Below are positions 1 to 8,211 of a stretch of DNA of 47,770 nt, piece after piece. The first letter of the stretch is position 1. Every line of letters starts with the position of its first letter. The stretch is from contig JACKAX010000028.1 in NCBI GenBank assembly GCA_020634875.1, positions 1 through 47,770 on the forward strand. Direction: 5' to 3'. Below the pieces are notes generated by a model. The model searched no databases. It was not told the DNA's origin and saw only the letters and a program-made list of their open reading frames with translations. The DNA is from Anaerolineales bacterium (GTDB lineage: Bacteria > Chloroflexota > Anaerolineae > Anaerolineales > JABWBV01). The position numbers and the translations under genes were made by a program.

Positions 1-880
1 AAATCCCGGAAAGGATGAACCCGACGAGCAAAACGGATTTACGCCCGAACCGATCACTGACCGTCCCGCTGAACAACGCCCCGCCCACCCCGGCCAGTTC
101 GTAAATCGAGAGCGCCGCGCCTGCCAGCCACAAGCTCACCCCTTGCTCATGCATAAACGTGGGGAGATATAAGCCCAGGCTGACTGCCAGAAAATCCCGC
201 GAAAGGGTGATGAAGAATAACGACACGAACAGCCGCCACGCCAGGGGCATGAGTTCCCGGAACCCCACATTTTTCTGTGCCCGCGCGGGCACGTCGCGGA
301 ACCGCCAATAAAAAATCCCCGACGCCACCCACCCGATGATTGCCAGCCGGTACATCCCTTCCAACCCCCACAGGGACACCGCCCACACCGCGACCAGCGG
401 CCCCACCGTGCGGCCCATCTCCCCCGATGCCATAAAGATGCTCATCCCCCGTCCAACCTTCCGCCCCGACACGCGAGCGATCAATGCGGGAGCTGGGGCA
501 TGAAAGGCGGCGATGCTTACGCCCGTGATGAGAAATAGGATCGCCAGCGCCCAATAACTGTTTGCCAACCCCATAAAGCTCATTAAAGTCGCCGTGACCC
601 CAGGGGCGAGGATGATAAAGTATCGCACGCTCACTTTGTCGGCGAGGTAGCCGATGAAAGGGGTGATGAGGGAGGGCAGTGACATGATGCTGGAGAGCGA
701 TCCTGCCAGGGTGAGGGACAGCGAAAGTTTTTCGATCAGCAAGGGGAGCAGGGGGGCGACGAAAGCGGAGTAGGTGTCGTGCAAAAAGTGGCCGGATGCG
801 ACGGTGAGGACCTGTCCGGTTTGGAAGGTTTCGGGAGTGGGGGTTTGGGTTTCGGTGAGGGAAGGGGAGAGGGTGGTCAT
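1..880 (-). CDS. MFS transporter, fosmidomycin-resistance-like (partial)
   Basis: This is the N-terminal ~293 residues of a major facilitator superfamily transporter whose 3' end lies beyond the left window edge. I translated it by hand because it has no stop in the window. It opens with a Thr/Pro-rich cytoplasmic tail of about 20 residues, then HFLHDTYSAFVAPLLPLL, a first-helix signature typical of Fsr-type exporters. About eight hydrophobic segments follow. GYLADKVSVRYF after the second helix and SDRFGRKSV near the cut end match the MFS loop 2-3 and loop 8-9 motifs (G-x-x-x-D-R/K). Family members are proton-driven drug or metabolite exporters in the inner membrane; the substrate here cannot be read. 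The ATG at 880 is preceded by AT-rich text with no Shine-Dalgarno site. Confidence 0.85.
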   Translation of the reverse strand, partial: MTTLSPSLTETQTPTPETFQTGQVLTVASGHFLHDTYSAFVAPLLPLLIEKLSLSLTLAGSLSSIMSLPSLITPFIGYLADKVSVRYFIILAPGVTATLMSFMGLANSYWALAILFLITGVSIAAFHAPAPALIARVSGRKVGRGMSIFMASGEMGRTVGPLVAVWAVSLWGLEGMYRLAIIGWVASGIFYWRFRDVPARAQKNVGFRELMPLAWRLFVSLFFITLSRDFLAVSLGLYLPTFMHEQGVSLWLAGAALSIYELAGVGGALFSGTVSDRFGRKSVLLVGFILSGI

Positions 881-910
881 TTGTTATTTGATATTTGTTG
901 GGTGTTATTT

Positions 911-1016
911 GTCATTTCGACCAACGGGAGAAATCCCTGGTACGTGGGCGGTAATTTCTCGATGGCAGGGAAGGATAGGGGGCGTAATAAGGATTCCTCA
1001 CTACGTTCGGAATGAC
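911..1016. repeat. Element with imperfect terminal inverted repeats, copy 1
   Basis: The left end (911-936, GTCATTTCGACCAACGGGAG...) is an imperfect inverted copy of the right end (991-1016, which reads GTCATTCCGAACGTAGTGAG... on the minus strand). The 106-bp unit carries no credible gene; the short ORFs over it are by-products of the repeat. It looks like a non-autonomous MITE-like or structured intergenic repeat, and similar GTCATTYCGA...GGAAT texts are common between genes of environmental bacteria. Confidence 0.7.
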
Positions 1017-1045
1017 ATTGTGGGAGGAGGGGAGATTGGATATTT

Positions 1046-1150
1046 GTCATTTCGACCAACGGGAGAAATCTCTGGTACGTGAGGGTTATTTCCTGGTGGC
1101 AGGGAAAGGTATAGGGGCGAAATAAGATTCCTCACTGCGTTCGGAATGAC
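1046..1150. repeat. Element with imperfect terminal inverted repeats, copy 2
   Basis: Second, directly oriented copy of the 911-1016 element after a 29-bp spacer. The same start GTCATTTCGACCAACGGGAG and the same end CTCACTGCGTTCGGAATGAC are present, with differences in the middle. It ends 10 bp before the stop codon of the beta-helix gene, so it may act as that gene's 3' hairpin. Confidence 0.7.
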
Positions 1151-1160
1151 AGAGCGGCGG

Positions 1161-2363
1161 TTATTCGCTCTCGGTGACGCCAATCAATTCGACATCGACA
1201 ACATTATCTGTGAATATATTCTCGCGGAAGACATGATTCCGCAGTGGCGGGCAAGTACCGTGGGGGGTGTAGGGGCGGAGGCCGTGATCTTGATCGGCGG
1301 CGATGCGGATCGCTTTGCGGTTGCTGGTGAAGGTGTTGTGCTCGATCAGCCAGTCACGGCTGGTGTCGTTTTTGGGGACAGGAGCGTCAAATTCGGGGAT
1401 GCGTTTTGACCAGAGCAGAATGCCATGCCCGTTCTCTTTGAAGTCGTTACCGTGCACGTGCATTTCGATACCGTTTTCGACGGCGATCCCGGCTTGGCGG
1501 TTGCGCCAAATGCGATTGTTTTCGAGGATATTTTCGCGGGAAAAGCCGAGCCAGAAACCGTAGTTGCAGTTGTCGGCGTAGTTGTTCCGATACACGTTAC
1601 CCCGGCTGAAGGTGGCCTCGAAGGCGATGTTGGGACTCCACGAGGCATCGTTTTCTTCAAACAGATTGTCGTTGCATGGGGTGGGTTCGAGCTGGCTGGT
1701 CAGCCCGGCGAGGAAAAAGCCATCGCCCCCGAGACGGGCAAAGTTGCGGCGGAAGATATTGCGGGAAGAGCCATAAACAATCAGAAATCCGGCGGCGTCT
1801 GCACCCATGTGGCCGTGCCGCTCTCCGCGGGGTTCCCAACGGCAACAGTAGTCGGCGTAGTTGTCTTCAAACACGCTGTCTGTCGTGCCGTATAAATGGA
1901 AGCCAAAGCCGCTGTTGTAGTTGGCGAGGTTGTGCTGGACGGTCAGGTTGCGGCAGTGGTAGGTGAGCAGGCCGCACATTTGGTGGGAGAGGTAGTTGTG
2001 GGCGAGGCGGCTGTCGGAGACGTTCCAGAGCAGGATGCCGCCGCCGTAGGGGTCTTCGGGGGGGCGAAAGATGTCGAGGAAGTCGGTGTTAGGGGAGCGT
2101 TCGGCGGTGTGGGTGAGGTGGCAGTTTTCGACGGTCAGGTTAGTGCAGTCGCGGGCGTAGAGGCCATGTTGGAAACCGAGGAGGGTCAGGTTTTTGATCG
2201 AGATGGCGTTGCGCCCGGTCACCGTGATCCCGGTGTGGGTCGGGGAAGAGGAAATGATCGTGGCCCCGTTCCCGTCCAGGGTCAGGCCATCGGCAGCGAA
2301 GGTGATTCCTTCGGGGAGATCATAAATACGCGGTTCAAGGGTGGTAGATTGGGTGAGAAGCAT
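1161..2363 (-). CDS. Right-handed parallel beta-helix protein
   Basis: A 400-residue protein built almost wholly from right-handed beta-helix coils. Repeated short strands with Asn ladders (NLTVENCHL, NLTVQHNLA, NIFRRNFA, NVYRNNYA, NILENNRI, VFRENIFTDN) span about residues 40-390, as in NosD/pectate-lyase-like Beta_helix families. No signal peptide or membrane segment is visible at the N-terminus (MLLTQSTTLEPRIYDLPEG), so it may be cytoplasmic or use another export route. Such folds bind or cleave polysaccharides, but no catalytic set can be named. The ATG at 2363 follows a TATACT box by 9 nt with no Shine-Dalgarno site. It is divergent from the ATPase gene at 2419. The fold is sure and the substrate unknown. 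Confidence 0.8.
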   Translation of the reverse strand: MLLTQSTTLEPRIYDLPEGITFAADGLTLDGNGATIISSSPTHTGITVTGRNAISIKNLTLLGFQHGLYARDCTNLTVENCHLTHTAERSPNTDFLDIFRPPEDPYGGGILLWNVSDSRLAHNYLSHQMCGLLTYHCRNLTVQHNLANYNSGFGFHLYGTTDSVFEDNYADYCCRWEPRGERHGHMGADAAGFLIVYGSSRNIFRRNFARLGGDGFFLAGLTSQLEPTPCNDNLFEENDASWSPNIAFEATFSRGNVYRNNYADNCNYGFWLGFSRENILENNRIWRNRQAGIAVENGIEMHVHGNDFKENGHGILLWSKRIPEFDAPVPKNDTSRDWLIEHNTFTSNRKAIRIAADQDHGLRPYTPHGTCPPLRNHVFRENIFTDNVVDVELIGVTESE

Positions 2364-2372
2364 AAAGGTTGG

Positions 2373-2380
2373 AGTATACT
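2373..2380. promoter_or_regulatory. Palindromic -10 box AGTATACT in divergent intergenic
   Basis: AGTATACT reads TATACT on both strands. On the minus strand it ends 9 nt before the beta-helix ATG (2363), implying a very short or absent leader. On the plus strand it lies 38 nt before the ATPase start at 2419. It is the best -10 candidate for both genes in a 55-bp gap; no clear -35 is seen. Confidence 0.4.
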
Positions 2381-2418
2381 ATGGTTCGTTCTATTGATCT
2401 TCTTTCTTATGGTGTGTT

Positions 2419-3666
2419 ATGTATATTTCCAAGATTCACTTACAGAATATTCGCGGTTTTCGACCATTAGAGCTTGCTTGTCAAAGTAATCATACTTTGA
2501 TCATTGGCAAGAATGGGACAGGGAAAACGACTTTGTTACGGGCGATTGCGTTGGGTTTAAGCCCTGAGGAGGATGGACGCGCCCTGTTGGCAGAGCCTAT
2601 TGGGGAGATGGCTACTTATTCGGAAAAGATAAATTTTGGGAGCGTTGGACTTGAATTGTCTTCTCCGGAGCGAGATAGTAACAGAGAGGTTGTTATATCC
2701 CGTATTGTGAATACTCTTGAAAGTGGAAAAGGTACTACTGGGGAGAAAATTAACGGCCGGAAGTGGGTAAACAGTCCCCTCCCAGAAAGGTGGGATAAAC
2801 GGAAGGGTAAAATCGTCGTAGTTGGCTATGGGCCAGGGAGGTCATATGCAGGAAGTGAAGCAAAATCCGGGTATCGTCTGCGCGATTCAGTGTTGAGTTT
2901 GTTCAATTACCGGACCTCTCTCTTGAGTCCTGAATTAACTCTGCGTCGTCTCCGAGATTATTTTGAAAAGGCGCATTATGAGACAACATTAGAGCGGATA
3001 AAGTACAGCCTCGATTTGGGGGCAGAAGATAAAATTCATTTTCTTGAAAAGGGAGGTATTGGGCTTTCTGGCCCAACACTTGGACGTCAAATTCCCCTTG
3101 AAGCCTGGGCAGATGGATACCGTTTGACATTTACCTGGTTGATTGATTTGTATGGCTGGGCGATGCAGGCAGATAGTATTGATAAAACTGGCAATGTGCA
3201 TGGTATTGTGTTGATTGATGAAATTGAACAGCATTTACATCCCTCTTTACAAACAGGCATTCTTCCACGCCTGAAAGAAATCTTGCCGTTTGTCCAGATC
3301 ATTGCAACCACGCATAGTCCTCTGGTGGCTTTAGGCACTTCACCAGAGAATTTAGTGGTTCTGAGAAGAGAAGATGATAAGGTTGTAAGAGAAATGTTTG
3401 TGCCAGATATTCGCGGGTACTCGGTGGAAGATATGTTGGTGGAAGAGCGTTTATTCAATACGCCTGAGGTATATTCCCCTGAGACGAATCGCAAACTTGC
3501 TGAGTATCAAGCGCTTGTCGAAATTCCCAAAGAAAAGAGAGATGCGGAACAAGCCAGCCGATTGCGGATATTAGCCAGAGAACTTCAAGAACAGCAAGTG
3601 CCGGAAGTGCGCCAGCCATCTTTTGACCCTGCGCTAAAGGCGTTGCTCGAAAAATATGCTTCGTAA
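2419..3666 (+). CDS. SMC/ABC-type AAA ATPase, PtuA-like (Septu)
   Basis: A 415-residue ATPase of the RecF/SMC-like AAA_21/AAA_23 group. The Walker A motif GKNGTGKT is at residues 30-37 after the typical opening YISKIHLQNIRGF. An ABC-signature-like PLEAWADGYR precedes Walker B VLIDEIEQHLHP near residue 264, and an H-loop TTHSP follows near 295. The tail is charged and helical. An HNH nuclease gene begins 15 bp downstream. ATPase plus HNH is the make-up of Septu (PtuA/PtuB) anti-phage systems and of the effector part of retron Ec78; no reverse transcriptase is nearby, so Septu-like fits better. The pair is visibly more AT-rich than the neighbours, which suggests transfer. The ATG has no clear Shine-Dalgarno site. 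The ATPase family is sure; the defence role is inferred. Confidence 0.75.
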   Translation: MYISKIHLQNIRGFRPLELACQSNHTLIIGKNGTGKTTLLRAIALGLSPEEDGRALLAEPIGEMATYSEKINFGSVGLELSSPERDSNREVVISRIVNTLESGKGTTGEKINGRKWVNSPLPERWDKRKGKIVVVGYGPGRSYAGSEAKSGYRLRDSVLSLFNYRTSLLSPELTLRRLRDYFEKAHYETTLERIKYSLDLGAEDKIHFLEKGGIGLSGPTLGRQIPLEAWADGYRLTFTWLIDLYGWAMQADSIDKTGNVHGIVLIDEIEQHLHPSLQTGILPRLKEILPFVQIIATTHSPLVALGTSPENLVVLRREDDKVVREMFVPDIRGYSVEDMLVEERLFNTPEVYSPETNRKLAEYQALVEIPKEKRDAEQASRLRILARELQEQQVPEVRQPSFDPALKALLEKYAS

Positions 3667-3681
3667 AGCAAAGGGGACGAA

Positions 3682-4485
3682 ATGATTTTTATTCAACGTG
3701 GGCGTACCGATGAAGGCACTCCTATTCAACCTGAAGAAGCCTGGTTTACGCTGGCAGAAATATCAACGCAGGAAGCCATTACCGAAGGAAAAAATCACCA
3801 GATGAAAGCCTCGGTTTATGGACATATTCAGGTTCGGATGGCTCTAGAAGCGTTGTTTTATAACAAGTGTGCTTATTGCGAGTCTGAGATCAGAAATGAT
3901 GAGTGGGATATTGAACATTATCGCCCAAAGGGGCGTGTGGCAGAACGAGCCGATCATCCTGGATATTTCTGGCTTGCCTATCAGTGGACAAACCTGTATC
4001 CCTCTTGCAAGTTTTGTAATCAACACCGAAAAGAGAAACTTACTTGGGGTGATTTGACTCGAGCCGAGGCGGGCGGGAAAGCGGATCAATTTCCAATTGT
4101 GGATGAGAACAATCGGGCGATGACACCTACCGATGATATTTCTTTAGAGCTACCTCTTTTGCTTGATCCTTGTGCAGATCATCCCGAAGCGTATTTACGT
4201 TTTGATCCTTTGGGGCAAATCCATAGCCTTCAAGACAACGAGCGTGGCAAGGCCACGATAGAGATTTGTTTTCTGAACCGGCGACGCTTGCGCGCTTTGC
4301 GGAGAAGTATCATTCAACAAGTTATGGCGATTGTGGCCTTGATGCAAGGCTTTGAAAAAAGTGGAAATTTGAGTGCAGTCGGTGAACTTCAGAACTATTT
4401 GCAAGTGCATCATTTGGCTGATGCAAGTTCTTATGCCGCTGTTTCCAGATACATTGTTGCCCACCCCGAAGAGTTTGGGCTATGA
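3682..4485 (+). CDS. HNH endonuclease, PtuB-like (Septu)
   Basis: A 267-residue nuclease with a full HNH/zinc core: CAYC at 63-66, EHYRPKG at 78-84 with catalytic His79, W-T-N-L before a second CKFC at 109-112, then NQHRK. The order C-x2-C, EH-x2-PKG, WxNL, CxxCN is that of the TIGR02646-type HNH proteins found as PtuB in Septu and retron-Ec78 operons. The start at 3682 has GGGGA about 6 nt upstream. It is almost certainly co-transcribed with the ATPase before it and perhaps with the gene at 4508. In Septu the ATPase assembles with the HNH subunit, which cuts nucleic acid on phage infection. The C-terminal half (about 150-267) is helical and lacks motifs I recognise. Confidence 0.8.
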   Translation: MIFIQRGRTDEGTPIQPEEAWFTLAEISTQEAITEGKNHQMKASVYGHIQVRMALEALFYNKCAYCESEIRNDEWDIEHYRPKGRVAERADHPGYFWLAYQWTNLYPSCKFCNQHRKEKLTWGDLTRAEAGGKADQFPIVDENNRAMTPTDDISLELPLLLDPCADHPEAYLRFDPLGQIHSLQDNERGKATIEICFLNRRRLRALRRSIIQQVMAIVALMQGFEKSGNLSAVGELQNYLQVHHLADASSYAAVSRYIVAHPEEFGL

Positions 4486-4507
4486 CCCTATTGGTAAGAA
4501 GAAGATT

Positions 4508-5176
4508 ATGTTTCGAGACGATTATATTTCCCGCCAAATTCAAATTATTGTTCAAGTTTTAGCCCGGATTTTGGGACTGTCCAAAGGAAGGGAATTTATA
4601 GATGCGCTGAACCTGTTGGGGATGACCTTTCGGGAGCAGTTGGGGACGGATTTAGACACGTTTCTCACCGTGCCCGATGACCGGATGGTGGATTTTTTGA
4701 CGATGGGGCAGACGGAGATTGTGGCAACGATGCACAGTAGCATGGCGATTGCGTTGTTGTACACCAACTTTAAAATTTATCAGGATAACGGACGCACCGA
4801 GCAGGGCTTGCCTTATCTGCAAAAGGCACTCAGTTTGTTGCTGGAAGTCGAACTCGCCGGGGATAATCCGCCGGAACTGCCGGATTTTGTACCGATGGTG
4901 GAAGACCTGGTCGGGGAAGTGGATTTGCACCAGTTGAGCACGGATAGCCGGGGTACGTTGGCGTTTTACCTTGAGCGGGAGGGGGATTTCGCGGAGGCGG
5001 AAAAGGTACTACGCTCGATGTTAGATGACCGCCCTCACGACCCAGATGTACACGAACTGGTGACTTCGTTTTACACATATTTGTTGGACGAGGACGACGA
5101 TGATCTCGTTAAGGGCGGGTTGCCGCGGGGGGAGATTTTGCAAAGGTTGGATGAACTAAAGGGGAACGCTTCTTAA
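4508..5176 (+). CDS. DUF6483-like helical/TPR-type protein
   Basis: A 222-residue, mostly helical acidic protein. The chosen start MFRDDYISRQIQ has an AAGAAG purine run just upstream; an in-frame ORF reaching back to 4373 overlaps the HNH gene and is not needed. The opening DDYISRQIQ.IVQVLARILGL recalls the DUF6483 family. Two helix-turn-helix pairs near residues 80-115 and 145-180 (DFAEAEKVLRSMLDDRPHDPDVHEL) read like degenerate tetratricopeptide repeats, which would suit protein binding. It lies 22 bp after the HNH gene on the same strand. Whether it works with the nuclease pair or is an unrelated host gene that happens to follow cannot be told. Its GC content returns to the local norm, which favours the latter. 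Confidence 0.6.
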   Translation: MFRDDYISRQIQIIVQVLARILGLSKGREFIDALNLLGMTFREQLGTDLDTFLTVPDDRMVDFLTMGQTEIVATMHSSMAIALLYTNFKIYQDNGRTEQGLPYLQKALSLLLEVELAGDNPPELPDFVPMVEDLVGEVDLHQLSTDSRGTLAFYLEREGDFAEAEKVLRSMLDDRPHDPDVHELVTSFYTYLLDEDDDDLVKGGLPRGEILQRLDELKGNAS

Positions 5177-5207
5177 CGCAAGGGCGCGAAGGGGCGAAGA
5201 CGCAAGG
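5177..5207. repeat. Purine-rich CGCAAG/GGCGAAG intergenic text
   Basis: The 37-bp gap between the DUF6483-like and glycosyltransferase genes is filled by CGCAAGGGCGCGAAGGGGCG followed by AAGACGCAAGG. This is a short iterated (GNCGCAAGG) text resembling one arm of the quasi-palindromic intergenic repeats seen elsewhere here. Its last AAGG may serve as the ribosome site for the ATG at 5214. Confidence 0.4.
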
Positions 5208-5213
5208 TTTTTT

Positions 5214-6449
5214 ATGCACATTGTTTTACCTACGATTGGCAGTGCTGGGGATGTGATTCCGGTGATTGGATTGGGGCTTGGATTAAAGGCGCGGGGACAC
5301 CGGGTGACGATGCTAACCAACCCATATTTCCGTGCCATGATTGAGCGAGTCGGGCTGGAATTGGCCCCGGTCGGCACTGTGGAAGATTTTCAGCGCGGGT
5401 TGGACCATCCCGATCTTTGGCATCCAGTCAAAGGGTTTCAGACGATCATGCGGGAAGCGGTTTTGCCTTCAACGCGGATCATGTACCAATATTTGTCCAC
5501 GCTTAAGCCGGATGAGACGATTATCGCCGCATCGGGGATGTCATTTGGAGCGCGGTTGGCGCAAGAGAAACTAGGCTTCCGGCTGGTGACGGTGCATTTG
5601 CAGCCCACGCTATTTATGAGCGCGTATGACAACTCCGAACTGGGCGGGTTCAAAATGCCGGACTGGCTCCCAATTGGATTCCAAACCTGGCGCATGGCCC
5701 AACTCGAAAAGATGGTCGTGGACCCGATCATGGCCCCAACCCTGAACGCGTACCGCACGGAACTCGGTTTGCCCCCTGTATCGCGCCTGTTCGGACGTTG
5801 GATGCACTCGCCTCACAAGGTGTTATGCCTGTTCCCCGACTGGTTCGCCCCCACCCAACCGGACTGGCCCCCGAACCTGACCCACGCGGGCTTTGTGGAT
5901 TACCAACCCGAGGACGCCCCTCTCACGCCCGAAATTGAAACCTTCCTCGCCCAGGGTGACGCCCCCCTCGTTTTCACTCCTGGCTCGGCGATGCAACAAG
6001 GCGAACGCTTTTTCCGCGCTGCCATCGAAGCGACCCAACAGCTTGGCAAACGAGCGATTTTACTGACCCGTTTCCGGGAACATCTTCCTGCTAAACTTCC
6101 CGCTGGGTTTTTGCATGTCGAGTGGGTGCAGTTAGGGCGTTTGCTACCCTTTGCGACCGGGTTGGTAAATCACGGCGGGATTGGGACAATGGCGCAGGCG
6201 CTTAAAGCTGGCATTCCCCAACTGATTGTGCCATTCGCCCACGATCAGCCTGATAACGCCAATCGGTTGAAAGCCTTGGGCATTGCTGACCGTCTCGATC
6301 CAGGGAAGTTTACAACCGGGCGCGCGGTGGAAAAATTACAAGGGTTGACCGATCCGGTGGTCCGTGCACGGTGTGCGGGGTATGCGGAGAAGGTGGATTT
6401 TGAAGCAAGTTTGAAAGTGGCCTGCCAAGTTATTGATGAAGCAGAATAA
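5214..6449 (+). CDS. GT1-family glycosyltransferase
   Basis: A 411-residue GT-B fold glycosyltransferase of the UDP-glucuronosyl/sterol-glucosyl type. The N-terminus HIVLPTIGSAGDVIPVIGLG contains the G-S-x-G-D-V-x-P acceptor-side motif of the family (residues 2-20). The C-terminal donor site reads VNHGGIGTMAQALKAGIPQL followed by IVPFAHDQPDNANRL (about 320-355), matching the HxGxGT...G.P.....DQ.xNA signature for nucleotide-sugar binding. It should move a sugar onto a lipid or small-molecule acceptor at the cytoplasmic membrane. AAGG 8 nt before the ATG is a modest ribosome site. It is last on this plus-strand run and ends at a strong terminator. The acceptor is not predictable. Confidence 0.85.
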   Translation: MHIVLPTIGSAGDVIPVIGLGLGLKARGHRVTMLTNPYFRAMIERVGLELAPVGTVEDFQRGLDHPDLWHPVKGFQTIMREAVLPSTRIMYQYLSTLKPDETIIAASGMSFGARLAQEKLGFRLVTVHLQPTLFMSAYDNSELGGFKMPDWLPIGFQTWRMAQLEKMVVDPIMAPTLNAYRTELGLPPVSRLFGRWMHSPHKVLCLFPDWFAPTQPDWPPNLTHAGFVDYQPEDAPLTPEIETFLAQGDAPLVFTPGSAMQQGERFFRAAIEATQQLGKRAILLTRFREHLPAKLPAGFLHVEWVQLGRLLPFATGLVNHGGIGTMAQALKAGIPQLIVPFAHDQPDNANRLKALGIADRLDPGKFTTGRAVEKLQGLTDPVVRARCAGYAEKVDFEASLKVACQVIDEAE

Positions 6450-6455
6450 AAAAAA

Positions 6456-6482
6456 AGAGGCTCATATGAGCCTCTTTTTTTT
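6456..6482. terminator. Bidirectional rho-independent terminator
   Basis: A perfect palindrome, AGAGGCTCAT/ATGAGCCTCT (6456-6475), sits between an A-run and T8. It lies 6 bp after the glycosyltransferase stop and 15 bp from the convergent parvulin stop, so it can end transcription from both sides. Confidence 0.9.
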
Positions 6483-6496
6483 ACGTATTTTTTTAT

Positions 6497-7879
6497 TTAG
6501 GGAACGGGTGTTTCCGTTGGTAAAGTTACTGGAGCCAGTGCAGATTGGAGATCAATGTGCTGAACGGTGGGGGTTGATGGGGTACGGCTGGCCCAAGAGT
6601 CATAGATAGTGATTTGGGCATCCATCTGTTGGCGTTGTTGGGAAAGCCATTCAGTAAATTTGTCCTGACGCAGCTGGGCAAAATCATCCGCGGATAGGGG
6701 CCGCATTTCATGGCCTAACACTTGAATGATATGCCATCCAAAAGTTGTCTGGACCGGGGCACTGATGGATCCAATCGGGGTGTTGAATGCCACCTTTTCG
6801 AATTCGGGATCCATTTGGCCGGTGCCGAACCAACCAAGATCACCGCCACTTTGCGAGTTGGCACTATCAGTGGAATATTCTGCAGCAAGGGCGGCGAAAT
6901 CTTCTCCAGCGTTCAAGCGAGCTAATACTTCCTGAGCCGTGGTTTCATCTGCTACGAGGATATGGCGTGCCCATACCTCATCTCGTTCAGGAGAAAGGTC
7001 GGCAGTCAGGGCATCTCTGATTTTTTCACGGTATAACTGACTTGCCACAAGATACCGTAAATCTTCTTCTGTGAAGTTTATATTGGTTTTTAGCTGATCA
7101 ATCGCGTCCTGATAATCGGTATTGTACGCATCTTGTGTATAGGGAGTAGCAGTTGGGGGAGCCGTGGTCGCTGTAGCCGTAGCGGCATCTGATGCGGTTG
7201 CCGTAGCGGATATAGTGGGAGTCGCTTCGGGGGTTGCCGTCGGCGTTTCCTCTGTCGCGGTTAATGTGGCAGTTGCAGTCAGAACAGGGGTTGCCGTAGG
7301 GGCGGAGGCGGTAAGTTGCAACACAGTATAAGTCGAGGTTGGCCGGGTTGTGGGAACTTCCGTGGGGGTGGGAGGTTGTTCTCCACCGTAGAAACCAAAA
7401 TTTTCTTCCAGTGCTTTATCAATATCAGCGTCGGTGACCGTAATGCCCATTTCAGCGGCTTTTTGCCGGATGATTTTATCTTCAATCAAGGTGTTGAGAA
7501 CATCACGTCCTAGAGTCTCAACATCAAGTTGAAGTTCAATTTGGTTTAAGGAGTTCTGGAAGTAGGCAACGAACTGGGCATCAGTCCCAAAGGATTGGGC
7601 CATATTCGCGGTGTTGTAGTATTGGTTTACCAGGTTGTTCCTTTCATAACGGACCCGCGCCTGAAATTCGCTGGTTGAGATTTTGTCTCCGTTTACATCG
7701 GCGACAGGTTGGCGTGCTACGATAAACTTGTCGTAGACCACCCCAAACACGACCATTACCACCACAAGTACGACTATCACGGCGGAGGTAATTACAATGT
7801 ATCTATTTTGGATATTCTCGCGTTCCAGGCGAGCGAGATGTCTGCGGTTAACAACCGCACCACGAGGGCGTCTTGCCAT
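6497..7879 (-). CDS. Membrane-anchored parvulin-type peptidyl-prolyl isomerase
   Basis: A 460-residue exported folding factor of the SurA/PrsA type. A basic N-terminus is followed by one hydrophobic anchor (about 26-50, VITSAVIVVLVVVMVVFGVV). A SurA_N-like helical region covers about 55-165 (VNGDKISTSEFQARVRYERN). A long Thr/Pro/Ala linker fills about 172-245. The PpiC rotamase domain is at about 305-400, with ARHILVADE, GGDLGWFGTGQM and TTFGWHIIQV. It should act outside the membrane, isomerising Xaa-Pro bonds and chaperoning secreted proteins. The gene starts only 14 bp after rpsR, so it is probably read through from the rpsF-ssb-rpsR operon, which is an unusual partner. The Thr/Pro linker is typical of this genome's exported proteins. 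Confidence 0.9.
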   Translation of the reverse strand: MARRPRGAVVNRRHLARLERENIQNRYIVITSAVIVVLVVVMVVFGVVYDKFIVARQPVADVNGDKISTSEFQARVRYERNNLVNQYYNTANMAQSFGTDAQFVAYFQNSLNQIELQLDVETLGRDVLNTLIEDKIIRQKAAEMGITVTDADIDKALEENFGFYGGEQPPTPTEVPTTRPTSTYTVLQLTASAPTATPVLTATATLTATEETPTATPEATPTISATATASDAATATATTAPPTATPYTQDAYNTDYQDAIDQLKTNINFTEEDLRYLVASQLYREKIRDALTADLSPERDEVWARHILVADETTAQEVLARLNAGEDFAALAAEYSTDSANSQSGGDLGWFGTGQMDPEFEKVAFNTPIGSISAPVQTTFGWHIIQVLGHEMRPLSADDFAQLRQDKFTEWLSQQRQQMDAQITIYDSWASRTPSTPTVQHIDLQSALAPVTLPTETPVP

Positions 7880-7893
7880 AGGAAAGTCCTGAA

Positions 7894-8187
7894 TTATTGC
7901 AGGGTTTCACCTGAAAAGGCTAACAGTGCAAGATGGCGGGAGCGTTTGATTGCTTGTGCAAGCTCCCGTTGATGGGCTGGGCAGGTGCCTGTTTGCCGGC
8001 GTGGGCGGATTTTGCTATTTTCCGTAATAAAACGGCGTAGCAGGCTGGGGTTTTTGTAATCAATCGCGAGGTTTTTGTCGGCACAAAACTGGCAAACACG
8101 CGGGCGCGAGTAGCGGTATTGCTGGTTTTGTTGATTCTGATTTCGACTGCCGGGACCTCTGCGTTGAGGTTGTTTTTCGTTATTCAC
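7894..8187 (-). CDS. rpsR: 30S ribosomal protein S18
   Basis: A 97-residue S18 that binds 16S rRNA in the small-subunit platform next to S6. The core reads [20 protein letters not shown] followed by [20 protein letters not shown], which is diagnostic. The N-terminal ~30 residues are a Gln/Asn/Arg-rich extension. VCQFCADK (residues 32-39) together with the Cys in GTCPAHQ suggests the zinc-binding form of S18, with three Cys and possibly the His as ligands. It lies 24 bp after ssb in the conserved order rpsF-ssb-rpsR. Confidence 0.96.
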   Translation of the reverse strand: MNNEKQPQRRGPGSRNQNQQNQQYRYSRPRVCQFCADKNLAIDYKNPSLLRRFITENSKIRPRRQTGTCPAHQRELAQAIKRSRHLALLAFSGETLQ

Positions 8188-8211
8188 TTTATTCTCCTTA
8201 TTGGGAGCAGG

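Noticed and set aside
774..1183. Small ORFs over the two TIR elements
   Set aside because: They repeat the element's sequence (YLSFRPTGEI twice) and have no independent support.
1425..2489. Plus-strand Val/Gly-rich ORFs over the beta-helix gene
   Set aside because: The minus strand gives a coherent Asn-ladder beta-helix; the plus frames are its antisense.
2419..4485. Retron (Ec78-type) call for the ATPase/HNH pair
   Set aside because: No reverse transcriptase gene and no msr/msd-like structured RNA were found on either side; a Septu-like call needs fewer assumptions.
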